Source: an uncultured Christensenella sp.
Lineage (GTDB): Bacteria; Bacillota; Clostridia; Christensenellales; Borkfalkiaceae
DNA: 64,000 bases
Direction of reading: 5' to 3'
NCBI GenBank assembly: GCA_910586035.1
Contig: CAJUHT010000003.1
Coordinates: forward strand, 19,105 to 83,104
Shown: piece by piece, positions 53,562 through 62,554 of the stretch
How the letters are laid out: the number at the start of each line of letters is the position of its first letter
Numbering within the stretch: position 1 is the first letter of the stretch
Translations under genes and position numbers: made by a program
The notes under the pieces: model-generated
Seen by the model: only the letters and a program-made list of their open reading frames with translations
What the model was told of the DNA's origin: nothing
Databases searched by the model: none

Positions 53562-55748
53562 TTATTTAAGCCCCGCTAAATCTTTATATGCGTCCTTGTA
53601 AACCTTGACGGCTTCGTCCGTGTTGAAATCCTTCAAGATTGCCGCCTGACGCTTGCCCGTTTCGGAAGAGAGCGCGGAATCCTTTACCCAATTGTAGAAC
53701 CTGTTTTCGAACGTGCCCTCCGCCTCTACGTTGGCTTTGTTGAACACGGGCTTGTAGTTGGCGCCGCCCCTGAAAGAGAACGAGTCGGTTACGTACAGCA
53801 GATGCCAGCCGTAGTCGCCCGCGCAAACTTTAAACGTGCCCGCGCCGCTTCTTATAGCCGTTTGCGCCGCGTATTCGAATTCCTTGATATACGAGGTATC
53901 GTAAGCGGAAACGGTGTAGCCTATATACTGCGAAAGCACGCCCGTATCGGTTGTGTACGCGTACTGCAATTCGTTTACCGCAGACATTGCCAGATAGCGG
54001 TCGGAAGTTTCGGCAAACATCTTTTCCTTAGCCGCTTCCTTGAAATTGACTTTACCCGTTGCGTATACGAGCTTGGAATAATCTATTTCCTTATCGTCCG
54101 TCGTCTTAGTGAAGTCGGTCGTTTCGTAATATTTGTCAAAATTGGTTTCGGTTGCGTTGAGCGCGTCGCCCGCGTTGTAATCGACGTGGTTGCCTCCGCC
54201 AAGCACGAAGTTAATATATGCCGAGAACTCCGCCAACATATCGTCTATGCCCAATTTTTCGGGAATAAGTTTGTAACTGCCGTTTTCGTTTTTCTCAACC
54301 TTGCCGTTATAGGAGTACAGACCGACGTACCTGTCCAAAGTTTCGTACTTGTCCTTTCTCGTAAGGTTGTTTTCAAAGAACAGATAGTTGCGCGTATCCT
54401 TGCCGCCGTTGTAGTATGCAAGCTTTTGCGCGTCTTCCTTATCCTTATTATACTCTTCCGCGTTGAAAGAATATTCCTTTTCGCCGTTAAACCAGGCTTC
54501 GCGCTGGTCGGTAGTCAAAATGTTTTTAAGCAGTTTGTTTCTTGCCGCAAAGTATCCGCTTTCGTCGATTATATCGTTGTCGCGGTATCCCTGCAAAGTT
54601 TTAAGCTCTATATTCTGCGTGGAAGAGAACGGCAACAAAATGTTGTACACGTATCCGTAAGTGCCGTACGTGCCGTCTATCTCCTGCGTGTCGCTTTCGG
54701 TTGAGGGACTGTAAAGAATAAATTTAGTGTCGGATATGCCGCCCATAGCCGTTTCGAAGTCGGAAGCCGAAGCGTACTCCTTTTCCTGCTTTACAAACTC
54801 TATGTTGTACTTGTCCTGAACGTAGGTGTAAATTGCGTCGTCGCCCTCGCCTTCCAGCTCGGAAATAATTTCTTCCTGCTGTTTTTCGTACTTTTCGTTA
54901 AACTCCTCTATCAGCACCTGTTCGAGCATAGAAACATAGGAATCCTGCACGTAGGTAAGCTCCATTACGTCGGTCGTTTCGGCGTCCTTAGAAGATATAA
55001 GGTAATTTGTTTGAAGTCTGCCTATAAATTCCGCATAAGCCTGACGGCGGTAGTTGCGGTTGGTGCCTTCGACGGGCTCGTATTCGTCGCCCGCATTGTC
55101 TAAAAGATAGCCGTCGTAACCCGTATACACGCCGTAGTTTTCGGGGATATAATCTTCTTTAAGGCTGTCGATTCCAGAAGGCGTGGCGCGCGTGCCGCTA
55201 CCCGTGTAATCATCTTTCTTGTCCTCTTTTATTATATCCTTTTCAAGGCTGTCGAGGGTGTTGTTTATTATATAGCAAACGTTGTACTTAGCCTTTTTAA
55301 CGCCGTCTTCGGAAACGCCGTTTATAATGTACTCGTACTTTTCCGTTTCGCTCTGCTTGCTTTTAAACTCGTCCAAAGAGAGCTTGCCGCTCTTTACCCC
55401 GTCTTCGAGAAGCGACACGGTGGCGTACTGCGTTACGACTGCGTTGGAAACAAGGTTGTCCTTGATAAGGTCGAACAGCGCGCCGGCGCTTCCTACTTGG
55501 TCGGCATACTGGTAGTACACGCTGTAATACGCGGTAATCATATCGCGCTTTATAAATACTTCTTCGTTTATAGCCGAAGCGTAGTCGCCGAATTTTTCCT
55601 TAAAGCTCTTGTTGTTGGCGATATTTACCGTTGCAATCGTCTGCTTTATGTCCTCTTCGGTATTGGTAACGATACAGCCCGCAAAAGAAGCCGCCCCCAT
55701 AACCATTGCCACAGCAACTGCGGCGCAAATAATTTTTTTACTCTTCAT
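53562..55748 (-). CDS. large lipoprotein, possibly a PrsA/SurA-like foldase
   Basis: A 728-aa protein with a lipoprotein signal (MKSKK, hydrophobic core, lipobox FAGC with C25). The start ATVNIANNKSFKEKF and the late stretch FKVCAGDYGWHLLYVTDSF (near 660) resemble the edges of PrsA/SurA chaperones, where a SurA_N helix domain precedes parvulin modules ending in YGYHIIYV. A clear parvulin active site is not visible, and the protein is twice the usual PrsA length. In clostridia a PrsA-type gene often follows mfd, which supports the idea. Many Lys, Glu and Tyr residues fit an extracytoplasmic soluble protein. Function remains tentative. Confidence 0.7.
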   Translation of the reverse strand: MKSKKIICAAVAVAMVMGAASFAGCIVTNTEEDIKQTIATVNIANNKSFKEKFGDYASAINEEVFIKRDMITAYYSVYYQYADQVGSAGALFDLIKDNLVSNAVVTQYATVSLLEDGVKSGKLSLDEFKSKQSETEKYEYIINGVSEDGVKKAKYNVCYIINNTLDSLEKDIIKEDKKDDYTGSGTRATPSGIDSLKEDYIPENYGVYTGYDGYLLDNAGDEYEPVEGTNRNYRRQAYAEFIGRLQTNYLISSKDAETTDVMELTYVQDSYVSMLEQVLIEEFNEKYEKQQEEIISELEGEGDDAIYTYVQDKYNIEFVKQEKEYASASDFETAMGGISDTKFILYSPSTESDTQEIDGTYGTYGYVYNILLPFSSTQNIELKTLQGYRDNDIIDESGYFAARNKLLKNILTTDQREAWFNGEKEYSFNAEEYNKDKEDAQKLAYYNGGKDTRNYLFFENNLTRKDKYETLDRYVGLYSYNGKVEKNENGSYKLIPEKLGIDDMLAEFSAYINFVLGGGNHVDYNAGDALNATETNFDKYYETTDFTKTTDDKEIDYSKLVYATGKVNFKEAAKEKMFAETSDRYLAMSAVNELQYAYTTDTGVLSQYIGYTVSAYDTSYIKEFEYAAQTAIRSGAGTFKVCAGDYGWHLLYVTDSFSFRGGANYKPVFNKANVEAEGTFENRFYNWVKDSALSSETGKRQAAILKDFNTDEAVKVYKDAYKDLAGLK

Positions 55749-55804
55749 TGTCCGATTTATCTCCCGAAAAATTCAGGTGCCCGCGACAGTGCGCGTTCTA
55801 ACTA

Positions 55805-55833
55805 ATTATATAATATTTAAATGCCGTTGACAA
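55805..55833 (-). promoter_or_regulatory. promoter of the lipoprotein-uppP operon
   Basis: TTGTCA (55828-55833), 17-bp spacer, TATAAT (55805-55810) on the minus strand, directly behind the mfd stop and about 57 bp before the lipoprotein ATG. Confidence 0.75.
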
Positions 55834-55840
55834 ATAATTT

Positions 55841-58800
55841 TTAAGCGTTTTGCGCAAAACTTGAAGCAAATTTCAAAAATTTGGTCATACCGAGCATTGT
55901 TTTAGTCTGCGACGACTGCGGCGCGAATACAAGTTGCACGTGTTTTGCCACAGAAAGTTTTACCGCGCCGCGGTATTTATCCAACGCGGCGGCAAGCCCC
56001 GCGTTTTTGAGAGCGTTGACCGACGGCAATTCGAGGGCGCCGCCCTGACCGTCCACCGTAATCTTTTTTACGTTGAAAGGCGCGGCGTACGATTTTAATA
56101 CGGCTATGATTAAAAGGTTTAAAACCTCGTCGGGCATCGCTCCGTAATTTTCCTCCACCGAGCGGCAAACGCGCTTGTAGTCGTCTACCGAGCGTATTTC
56201 GGCAATCTGCTTGTAACAGTCCATTCTGCCCGCGCTACTCTCTATATAGCCCTCGGGAATATAAGCCGTGGCGTGTATGTCGAGTTCGGTTGAAAGCTGT
56301 TCGCCCGTAAGCTCCTCCTTCAACAGTTTGGAGTACAGCTCGTACCCGACCTTGTCCATATGCCCGTGCTGTTCTGCGCCGAGCACGTTGCCCGCGCCCC
56401 TTATCTCCAAATCGCGCATAGCGATTTTAAAGCCTGAGCCGAGCTCGGTAAACTGCATAATCGCCTTTAACCTTTCCGCCGCGTCCGCCGTCATAACCTT
56501 TTCCGGCTTGAACGTAAAATACGCCTGCGCCAGACGCGAGCCGCGCCCCACCCTGCCGCGCAACTGATACAGCTGAGAAATGCCGAGGCGGTCGGCGTCT
56601 ATGACTATTATCGTGTTTGCGTTGGGAAGGTCTATGCCGTTTTCTATTATCGTAGTCGTTACAAGCACGTTCTTTTCGCCGCGGTAAAAGGCAAACACGT
56701 TGTTTTCAAGCGTGGTTTTATCCATTCTGCCGTGGGCGTAAGTTACCTGCGCCTCGGGCACAATCGCGCAGATTTTACCCGCGAACTGCGATATTGTTTC
56801 CACCCTGTTGTAGAGTATGAACACCTGTCCGCCGCGCGTTATTTCGCGCAGAACGGCGTCGCGTATAAGCGTTTCCGTTTCTTCCACAACGTAAGTCTGC
56901 ACGGGCAGGCGGCGGGTGGGCGCGGTATTTATTGTGCTTATATCCCTTATGCCCGAAAGGGACATATGCAGGGTGCGGGGTATGGGCGTTGCCGTCATTG
57001 TCAGACAGTCGACGTCCGACTTTATATGCTTGATTTTTTCCTTATGCTCTACGCCGAAGCGCTGTTCTTCGTCCAGCACCAACAGCCCCAAATCTTTAAA
57101 TTTCACGTCCTGAGAAAGCAGTCTGTGCGTGCCTATTACAAGGTCTATTTCCCCGCGGGCAAGCGCGGATAAAGTCTGCTCCTGCTGTTTTGGCGTTTTG
57201 AAGCGGTTTAGCTTTTCCACGCGCACGCCGAACTCTTTAAACCTTTCGCACGCCGTGTTGTAATGCTGTTCGGAAAGTATCGTGCTGGGGCACATAAGCG
57301 CCGCCTGCTTGCCGCCGAGCACACACAGGTATATAGCGCGGAGCGCGACCTCCGTCTTGCCGTAGCCGACGTCGCCGCAGAGCAATCTGTCCATAACCTT
57401 TTCCGAGCACATATCCCGCCTGATTTCTTCTATACAGGTCAGCTGGTCGGGCGTTTCCTCGAACGTGAAAGCTTCTTCGAACTCCTGAAACATCGCGGCG
57501 TTTTCCGGAAAGCAAAAGCCGCGCTTTTCACCCCTTTCCGCATAAAGAAGTTTTAAATCGAAGGCGAGTTTTTTTATCGAAGCGCGCACCCTGTCCTTTA
57601 CCCGCTCGAACTCCGCCCCGCCTATTTTGGAAAGCGTGGGGTTGCCGTCGCCGACGTACTTGGAGAGTATGTCCATCTGCTCGACGGGCACGTACAACAC
57701 GTCGCCGCCGCGGTATTCTATGGAAACGTACTCCTTAATGCCGTCCGTCGTTTCTATCTTTTTAGTGCCCGTGATTTTGCCCACGCCGTGCTTTTCGTGT
57801 ACTGCATAGTCGCCTATTTCGGGCGCAGAGAACATATCGCCGCGCCTGCGGCGTATGCGCTTTTGCGCGGGCTTGGTAAATATATCGCCGCTGCCTATAA
57901 CCGCAAGTTTAGCCTCGTGCAATATAAAACCCTTGTCGAGAGTATCCGAGCTTACGCAGACGTCTTTGAGCGCAGAAAGCGAGTACGGAAGCGGATTTAC
58001 CCCTATATATGCCTCGTGCAATACTTCCACAAGCTTTTCATACCTCTGCACGCCGCCGGCAAAAACGAGCACGCGGTAGCCGCCTGAAAGCCAATGCCTT
58101 ATATCCTCGCACAGCGCGGGCACGTTGTTTAAATATGTGGGCGACGGCACCGAACGGAGGTTATAAGTCCTTAACGGACGGAAAAATTTTATATCCGTGG
58201 TAAAAGTCTGCAACGCCGCGTTGAGAAAGCGCTTTATTCCCGCCTGAAAAGCTTCGGCGTCCAACATCTGCAATTTTGAAAAGGAGCAAACCTCGCCGCC
58301 CTCGAACAGGTCGGCATATCTTTCAAAATGCTCCTTGCAAACGGCGTTGAGCCTGTCCGTTACCGACTTGCACTCATCAAAAATTATAAGAGTATCGTCG
58401 GGCAAAAGGTCGAACACGGTGCGCGCGCATTTGAGTTTGGGGAACAGGAAATCCTGCCCCGTAAACGGCGTGCGTTGGGAAAGTTTTTGCGTAACCTCGC
58501 CGCAAATCGTGTGCAGGCGTTTAAACGCCCTTTCGTTGGGGCACTTTTTCAAACTTGCGTTAAGCTCTGATATAAGCCCCTCTGTTTCGCCCTCTTCTAT
58601 TACGCAATCAATCGCGGGCGCAAACGTTACCGACTTTATATCGTCCAGTCTTTCGCCGCTTACAAAGTCGTATGGGCGGATGCGCTCGGCGGTGTCGCCG
58701 AAGAAATCTATGCGCACGGGGTTTTCGGCGGTAACGGGGTAAACGTCTAAAATGTCGCCGCGCACTGCAAACGCGCCCTTGCTCTCCACCGAATAGCCGC

Positions 58801-59257
58801 GGGTATAGCCCATACTGACAAGCGCGACGGGCAGGGCGGAATAGTCGTAGTCGCACCCCGCTTTTATCGTTATGCGCGGCAGGTCCGCGGGCACGAGTTG
58901 AAGCGCCGCCTCCACGTCGCAGACGATAATCTCCGCGCCCGAAAGCAGTGAGCAAATGCCCTCTATTCTGCGGAAAAGAGCGTCCTTGGATACGGCGTCT
59001 TTATACAGCAAAACGTCGTCCTTGGCGGCAAGCAGGGCACACTTTTTGCCCGACAGCACTTTTATTGCGGCGTAGGCTTTACCTGCGGTAACCGCGTCGG
59101 CAGCTATATACAGAACGGGGCGTTCCATAACCGCGGCGGTAAGATATTTCTGGCTGTCGGCAACGCCGAAAACCGCCGTCGGAGCACCGAGGCGGAGGTC
59201 GTTGGCTATTGCGGGATATTCTCCCTTTAAGTTTTCAAAAGTAAAAAAGTTTTTCAC
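55841..59257 (-). CDS. mfd: transcription-repair coupling factor
   Basis: A 1138-aa protein of standard Mfd length. It contains an N-terminal UvrB-like module that binds UvrA, a CarD-like RNA-polymerase-interaction domain near residues 480-540 (IGDYAVHEKHGVGKI), a RecG-like helicase core with CGDVGYGKTEVALRA, DEEQRFGV and TATPIPRTLHMS, and a C-terminal TRCF domain. Mfd removes RNA polymerase stalled at lesions and recruits UvrA. I use a GTG start at 59257, as the frame opens with family-like sequence there; the ribosome site (GGTGGGCGG) abuts it. It follows pth by 57 bp. Confidence 0.96.
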   Translation of the reverse strand: MKNFFTFENLKGEYPAIANDLRLGAPTAVFGVADSQKYLTAAVMERPVLYIAADAVTAGKAYAAIKVLSGKKCALLAAKDDVLLYKDAVSKDALFRRIEGICSLLSGAEIIVCDVEAALQLVPADLPRITIKAGCDYDYSALPVALVSMGYTRGYSVESKGAFAVRGDILDVYPVTAENPVRIDFFGDTAERIRPYDFVSGERLDDIKSVTFAPAIDCVIEEGETEGLISELNASLKKCPNERAFKRLHTICGEVTQKLSQRTPFTGQDFLFPKLKCARTVFDLLPDDTLIIFDECKSVTDRLNAVCKEHFERYADLFEGGEVCSFSKLQMLDAEAFQAGIKRFLNAALQTFTTDIKFFRPLRTYNLRSVPSPTYLNNVPALCEDIRHWLSGGYRVLVFAGGVQRYEKLVEVLHEAYIGVNPLPYSLSALKDVCVSSDTLDKGFILHEAKLAVIGSGDIFTKPAQKRIRRRRGDMFSAPEIGDYAVHEKHGVGKITGTKKIETTDGIKEYVSIEYRGGDVLYVPVEQMDILSKYVGDGNPTLSKIGGAEFERVKDRVRASIKKLAFDLKLLYAERGEKRGFCFPENAAMFQEFEEAFTFEETPDQLTCIEEIRRDMCSEKVMDRLLCGDVGYGKTEVALRAIYLCVLGGKQAALMCPSTILSEQHYNTACERFKEFGVRVEKLNRFKTPKQQEQTLSALARGEIDLVIGTHRLLSQDVKFKDLGLLVLDEEQRFGVEHKEKIKHIKSDVDCLTMTATPIPRTLHMSLSGIRDISTINTAPTRRLPVQTYVVEETETLIRDAVLREITRGGQVFILYNRVETISQFAGKICAIVPEAQVTYAHGRMDKTTLENNVFAFYRGEKNVLVTTTIIENGIDLPNANTIIVIDADRLGISQLYQLRGRVGRGSRLAQAYFTFKPEKVMTADAAERLKAIMQFTELGSGFKIAMRDLEIRGAGNVLGAEQHGHMDKVGYELYSKLLKEELTGEQLSTELDIHATAYIPEGYIESSAGRMDCYKQIAEIRSVDDYKRVCRSVEENYGAMPDEVLNLLIIAVLKSYAAPFNVKKITVDGQGGALELPSVNALKNAGLAAALDKYRGAVKLSVAKHVQLVFAPQSSQTKTMLGMTKFLKFASSFAQNA

Positions 59258-59314
59258 CCGCCCACCGTTAATTGCCGCATATGTTGCGGGGAATTGGAAT
59301 TTTACGTTTTAATA

Positions 59315-59878
59315 TCAACCGTTAAAGTCAGTCATAACCCTTTCGAAGGGAACGCCCTTGGCAAGTTCCGCCGCCGCTTGCGCCGCGCGGTTGCACGCGG
59401 ATATAAACAGCTCGTAGTCCTCTTCCCTCACGTTGGATAAAACGTAGTTTATTATCGGAATATTTACCTCTTGGTCGCGTATGCCTATGCGGATACGCGC
59501 AAACTCCGCGGTGCCTATCTCTGCGATTACAGAGCGCATACCGTTATGCGTGCCTGCGCTACCGTTGGGGCGTATGCGTATTTTGCCCTTTGGTATGTCG
59601 TAGTCGTCGTATAAAACTACGAGTTGCGCGGGCGTAGCCTTGTACTTTGCAAGCAACTGCTTTACCGCCCTGCCCGAATTGTTCATATAGGTTAAAGGCT
59701 GGGCTAAAATGATTTTTTCGCCGTTTACGTGCGCTTCCGCCGTCAATGCCTCGCACTCTTTTTTCTTGAACTTCACGCCCAAAATATTTGCTACGTCGCC
59801 CACCGCAAGGTAGCCCATATTATGAAAAGTTTTAAAGTACTTGCTTTCGGGATTGCCCAGCCCGACTATTATAAACAT
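59315..59878 (-). CDS. pth: peptidyl-tRNA hydrolase
   Basis: A 187-aa enzyme. The active-site region IVGLGNPESKYFKTFHNMGY contains N9 and the catalytic H19, and the second site YDDYDIPKGKIRIRPNGSAG lies near residues 90-110. It frees tRNAs from prematurely released peptides. A G-rich ribosome site (GGGGGG) lies 7 nt before the ATG. The order prs, pth, mfd is conserved in many Bacillota. Confidence 0.96.
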   Translation of the reverse strand: MFIIVGLGNPESKYFKTFHNMGYLAVGDVANILGVKFKKKECEALTAEAHVNGEKIILAQPLTYMNNSGRAVKQLLAKYKATPAQLVVLYDDYDIPKGKIRIRPNGSAGTHNGMRSVIAEIGTAEFARIRIGIRDQEVNIPIINYVLSNVREEDYELFISACNRAAQAAAELAKGVPFERVMTDFNG

Positions 59879-59902
59879 AATATTACCCCCCTTTTGAAAG
59901 TT

Positions 59903-59928
59903 AAAGCCACAGCATTGCCTGTGGCTTT
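59903..59928 (-). terminator. hairpin between prs and pth
   Basis: Perfect 10-bp stem AAAGCCACAG/CTGTGGCTTT with a 6-nt loop, 48 bp after the prs stop. The U-tract is poor (TTTAACTTT), so it may be a weak or partial terminator. Confidence 0.6.
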
Positions 59929-59976
59929 ATGGTGTGAGAACGCTTAAATTTTTTTATCAGTTCTTGCGCTACTTTT

Positions 59977-60924
59977 TTAGTCGTAAATTTTGGACATAGG
60001 TCTGTCCATATAAACGTTTTCTATTGCGTTGGCGAATATAGTCGCCGTGGAAATCATTTTGAATATGGGCAACATCTTTTCCTGCGGGATATTTATGGTA
60101 TCGAGCATAGCAAGCTCGGTTATGGGCGAAGCGGCGAGCCGCTCGATAGCCGGTCCCGACAGAACGCCGTGCGAACAGCAGGCGTAAATTTCCTTTGCGC
60201 CAGCTTCCTTTAAAGCTTTTGCGCCCTGCACTATTGTGCCTGCGGTATCAATCATATCGTCGACCATAAGGCAGTTTTTGCCCTCGACGTCGCCGATAAT
60301 ATTCATAACTTCCATAACGTTGGCTTTGGGACGGCGCTTATCGATAATCGCCATTTTGGCGTCCATTCTCGCGGCAACCTTTCTTGCCCTGCCAACCGAA
60401 CCTATATCGGGGGAAACGACTACGAAGTCCTCGTCCACCTTCGGCTTGAAATGGTTGTAAAGCGTAGGTCCGCCCACAAGATTATCCAAAGGAATATCGA
60501 AGAAACCCTGAATTTGCAGGCAGTGCAAATCCATAGTTAAAATTCTGTCCGCGCCTGCCGAAGTTAAAAGATTGGCAACGAGTTTTGCCGTTATAGGCTC
60601 GCGCGAGCGCGCCTTTCTGTCCTGCCTTGCATAGCCGAAGTAGGGCATAACCGCAGTTATACGCCCCGCGCTTGCGCGCCTTGCCGCGTCAATCATTATA
60701 AGCAGTTCCATAAGATTGTTGTTTACGGGATAGCTTGTCGACTGTACGAGGAACACGTCTTTTCCGCGCACCGTTTCGTCGAAGCGAACGTAAATTTCGC
60801 CGTCGGAAAAGTGCGTAACCTCCATTTCGCCGAGCGATGTGTTTAAATGCGCCGCAATTTTTTCCGCCAAAGGACGGTTGGAGTTGCCCGAAAAGATTTT
60901 AATTTCGTTGCCGTGGTTAATCAT
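59977..60924 (-). CDS. prs: ribose-phosphate pyrophosphokinase
   Basis: A 315-aa protein with the start at the ATG at 60924 (GGAGG 12 nt upstream); in-frame codons before it do not match the family. It has EIKIFSGNSNRPLAEKIA at the N-terminus, ARQDRKARSREPITAKLVAN near residue 100, and the PRPP loop VDDMIDTAGT near 220. It makes PRPP from ribose 5-phosphate and ATP for nucleotide, histidine and tryptophan synthesis. It has its own promoter and a leader of about 80 nt containing a GC-rich hairpin (60960-60978). Confidence 0.96.
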   Translation of the reverse strand: MINHGNEIKIFSGNSNRPLAEKIAAHLNTSLGEMEVTHFSDGEIYVRFDETVRGKDVFLVQSTSYPVNNNLMELLIMIDAARRASAGRITAVMPYFGYARQDRKARSREPITAKLVANLLTSAGADRILTMDLHCLQIQGFFDIPLDNLVGGPTLYNHFKPKVDEDFVVVSPDIGSVGRARKVAARMDAKMAIIDKRRPKANVMEVMNIIGDVEGKNCLMVDDMIDTAGTIVQGAKALKEAGAKEIYACCSHGVLSGPAIERLAASPITELAMLDTINIPQEKMLPIFKMISTATIFANAIENVYMDRPMSKIYD

Positions 60925-61009
60925 TAGGTTTTGTTGCCTCCGATAATCATTGGTATTTATAAAGGGGCTTTGCCGCCCCCGCTTTATCAAAACTAATCAG
61001 CCGCATTTA

Positions 61010-61038
61010 ATTTTACTTTGTAAGGCGCGCAATGTCAA
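61010..61038 (-). promoter_or_regulatory. prs promoter
   Basis: TTGACA (61033-61038), 17-bp spacer, TAAAAT (61010-61015) on the minus strand. Confidence 0.8.
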
Positions 61039-61117
61039 CCTTTCGGCGGTGTAAAATATATACCTTTTAAAATGTTAAAAAGTAACTTATCACTGAAAAG
61101 TTTGTGAGAATTGCGGC

Positions 61118-61146
61118 TTGACATTTACTCACGCAGATGTTAGAAT
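61118..61146 (+). promoter_or_regulatory. promoter of the structured RNA
   Basis: TTGACA (61118-61123), 17-bp spacer, TAGAAT (61141-61146). The predicted start is at about 61153, one base before the first stem of the RNA. Confidence 0.8.
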
Positions 61147-61152
61147 TTTTAT

Positions 61153-61313
61153 TGCCAAACAACTCAATACTGCGATGCGCAAATTTTTTACCGGGGATAC
61201 TAATCGGGCATATTTTACCCTTTTCTCTTTCTCGGCAATGTATTTTGCGTGTCAGGAGTTGTTTGGCGACGTTAGGGTACTTATGCGGGCGACCTTAACG
61301 GTCGCCTTTTTTT
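61153..61313 (+). ncRNA. candidate structured small RNA or leader (about 160 nt)
   Basis: No coding frame with a ribosome site is visible here, but nested complementarity is. GCCAAACAACTC (61154-61165) pairs perfectly with 61256-61267. Inside it, GCGCAAA (61177-61183) pairs with 61244-61250, CCGGGGA (61191-61197) pairs with 61229-61235 using G-U pairs, and GGG (61206-61208) pairs with CCC (61218-61220). The result is one long rod with internal loops, ending in an intrinsic terminator. A promoter precisely upstream makes it a transcription unit. It could be a 6S-like RNA, another small RNA, or a riboswitch/attenuator for the gene starting 27 bp after the U-tract; I do not recognise a family. 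Confidence 0.6.
61288..61313 (+). terminator. terminator of the structured RNA
   Basis: Stem GGCGACC/GGTCGCC with a 5-nt loop and seven U residues. It sits upstream of the CFI-box gene, so read-through would control that gene. Confidence 0.88.
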
Positions 61314-61340
61314 CTGCCCAAAAAACAGGAGGAAAAACAA

Positions 61341-62450
61341 ATGCACAAATGTAATAAATGCGGACGCGAGTTTGAAGGGAACTTCTGCCCCGACTGCGGA
61401 ACGGGCTCTAACCGGTATAAAACCTGTCCCGACTGCGGCGCGCAACTTTCGCACGACGCAAAATTCTGCAACGAGTGCGGCTATTCTGTTGACGGCGCGC
61501 TTGCCAAAAGCGGCGGCGAAACGACTGCGGCACCCCACACGCATAAAGGCACGGACAAACTTTACGTTCTTGCCCGCCGCGCGATGGGAAGCAAGGATTA
61601 TGTAAAAGCGGAAAATTACTATTCGCAGATACTTCTTGAAAACCCTGACGACTGGGAAGCGGCGTTTTATTCGGTATTGGCGGGCGCAATAGTATATTCT
61701 GGAAAATATCCCGAAGGCGCATTCGGTAAATTGGATGAAAGTCTGACGCCTGTATACGGACTAATCAAAAACGCATTCCCCGACAAAGGACAGCAATGCG
61801 AAAAACTTTACGAATTGGTTGCCGGACTTGATTTATTTATACAGAACTATTACAGTAGAACTAACGCAGAGGGCAGGCATTCCAGCCGAGGGACTACGTA
61901 CATACGAAACACTCTATGGACTTGCGGCGATAATATAGCTAAAACGTTCGGCGACGGCGAAGAATTTAATAAAATTGCAGTAGAGCTGTGGAAACGCGGC
62001 GTTAAAGAAGCAAACGGGCTTTTAGTTTATATGCGAAAATGCAATACTACCAATTCTTATTATTACGCGCAGGACGGGGACTTTAAAACTTATGTTACAA
62101 AAATAAACCGATATAACGAAAAAATCAAACAAAAAGACCCTTCGTATATTCCTCCTCCGCCGATAAAAAGCACAAAAAGCGGCTGTTACGTCGCAACGTG
62201 CGTTTACGGCTCTTACGATTGCGCCGAAGTTTGGACGCTTCGCCGCTACCGCGACGATACGCTTGCCGCAACACGACGCGGACGGGCGTTTATAAGATTT
62301 TATTATGCATTAAGTCCCACCGTCGTAAAACTGTTCGGAAAACAAAAATGGTTTCATAAATTATTCAAAAAGAAATTAGATAAAAAAGTAGAACGGTTGC
62401 AGAAGCAAGGCGTGGCAAGCACGCCTTATAAAGACAAAGATTGGAAGTAA
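61341..62450 (+). CDS. double zinc-ribbon protein with CFI-box C-terminus
   Basis: A 369-aa protein with AGGAGG 8 nt before its ATG. It has two N-terminal zinc ribbons (C4, C7, C16, C19 and C29, C32, C43, C46), a flexible linker, a TPR-like helical pair near residues 72-105 (ARRAMGSKDYVKAENYYSQI), and a helical middle region. The C-terminal 80 residues (from GCYVATCVYGSYD, then LRRYRDDTLA, FYYALSP) match the CFI-box domain that ends many bacterial proteins of unknown role. There is no signal peptide or clear membrane helix. It lies behind the structured RNA and its terminator and may be controlled by read-through. Confidence 0.82.
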   Translation: MHKCNKCGREFEGNFCPDCGTGSNRYKTCPDCGAQLSHDAKFCNECGYSVDGALAKSGGETTAAPHTHKGTDKLYVLARRAMGSKDYVKAENYYSQILLENPDDWEAAFYSVLAGAIVYSGKYPEGAFGKLDESLTPVYGLIKNAFPDKGQQCEKLYELVAGLDLFIQNYYSRTNAEGRHSSRGTTYIRNTLWTCGDNIAKTFGDGEEFNKIAVELWKRGVKEANGLLVYMRKCNTTNSYYYAQDGDFKTYVTKINRYNEKIKQKDPSYIPPPPIKSTKSGCYVATCVYGSYDCAEVWTLRRYRDDTLAATRRGRAFIRFYYALSPTVVKLFGKQKWFHKLFKKKLDKKVERLQKQGVASTPYKDKDWK

Positions 62451-62512
62451 AACCAAATATTTAACTTTGCTAATCCTATTAAAATTTTAAACTCCTTAAA
62501 AGATAAAGAACG

Positions 62513-62540
62513 GGCGCGGCGAAAAATTTTTCGCCGCGCC
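62513..62540. terminator. bidirectional terminator between the CFI-box gene and tadA
   Basis: Perfect 28-bp palindrome (GGCGCGGCGAAAAA with its complement). Short T-rich stretches follow on both sides. Confidence 0.75.
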
Positions 62541-62554
62541 TTTGATTTTACTTT

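Noticed and set aside
60236..60460. Antisense frames opposite housekeeping genes such as prs, uvrA and mfd
   Set aside because: They are shadows of well-identified genes without their own ribosome sites or recognisable domains.
61153..61313. Firm assignment as 6S RNA or a named riboswitch
   Set aside because: The rod shape is compatible with 6S RNA, but I could not match the central bubble or any riboswitch core by eye.
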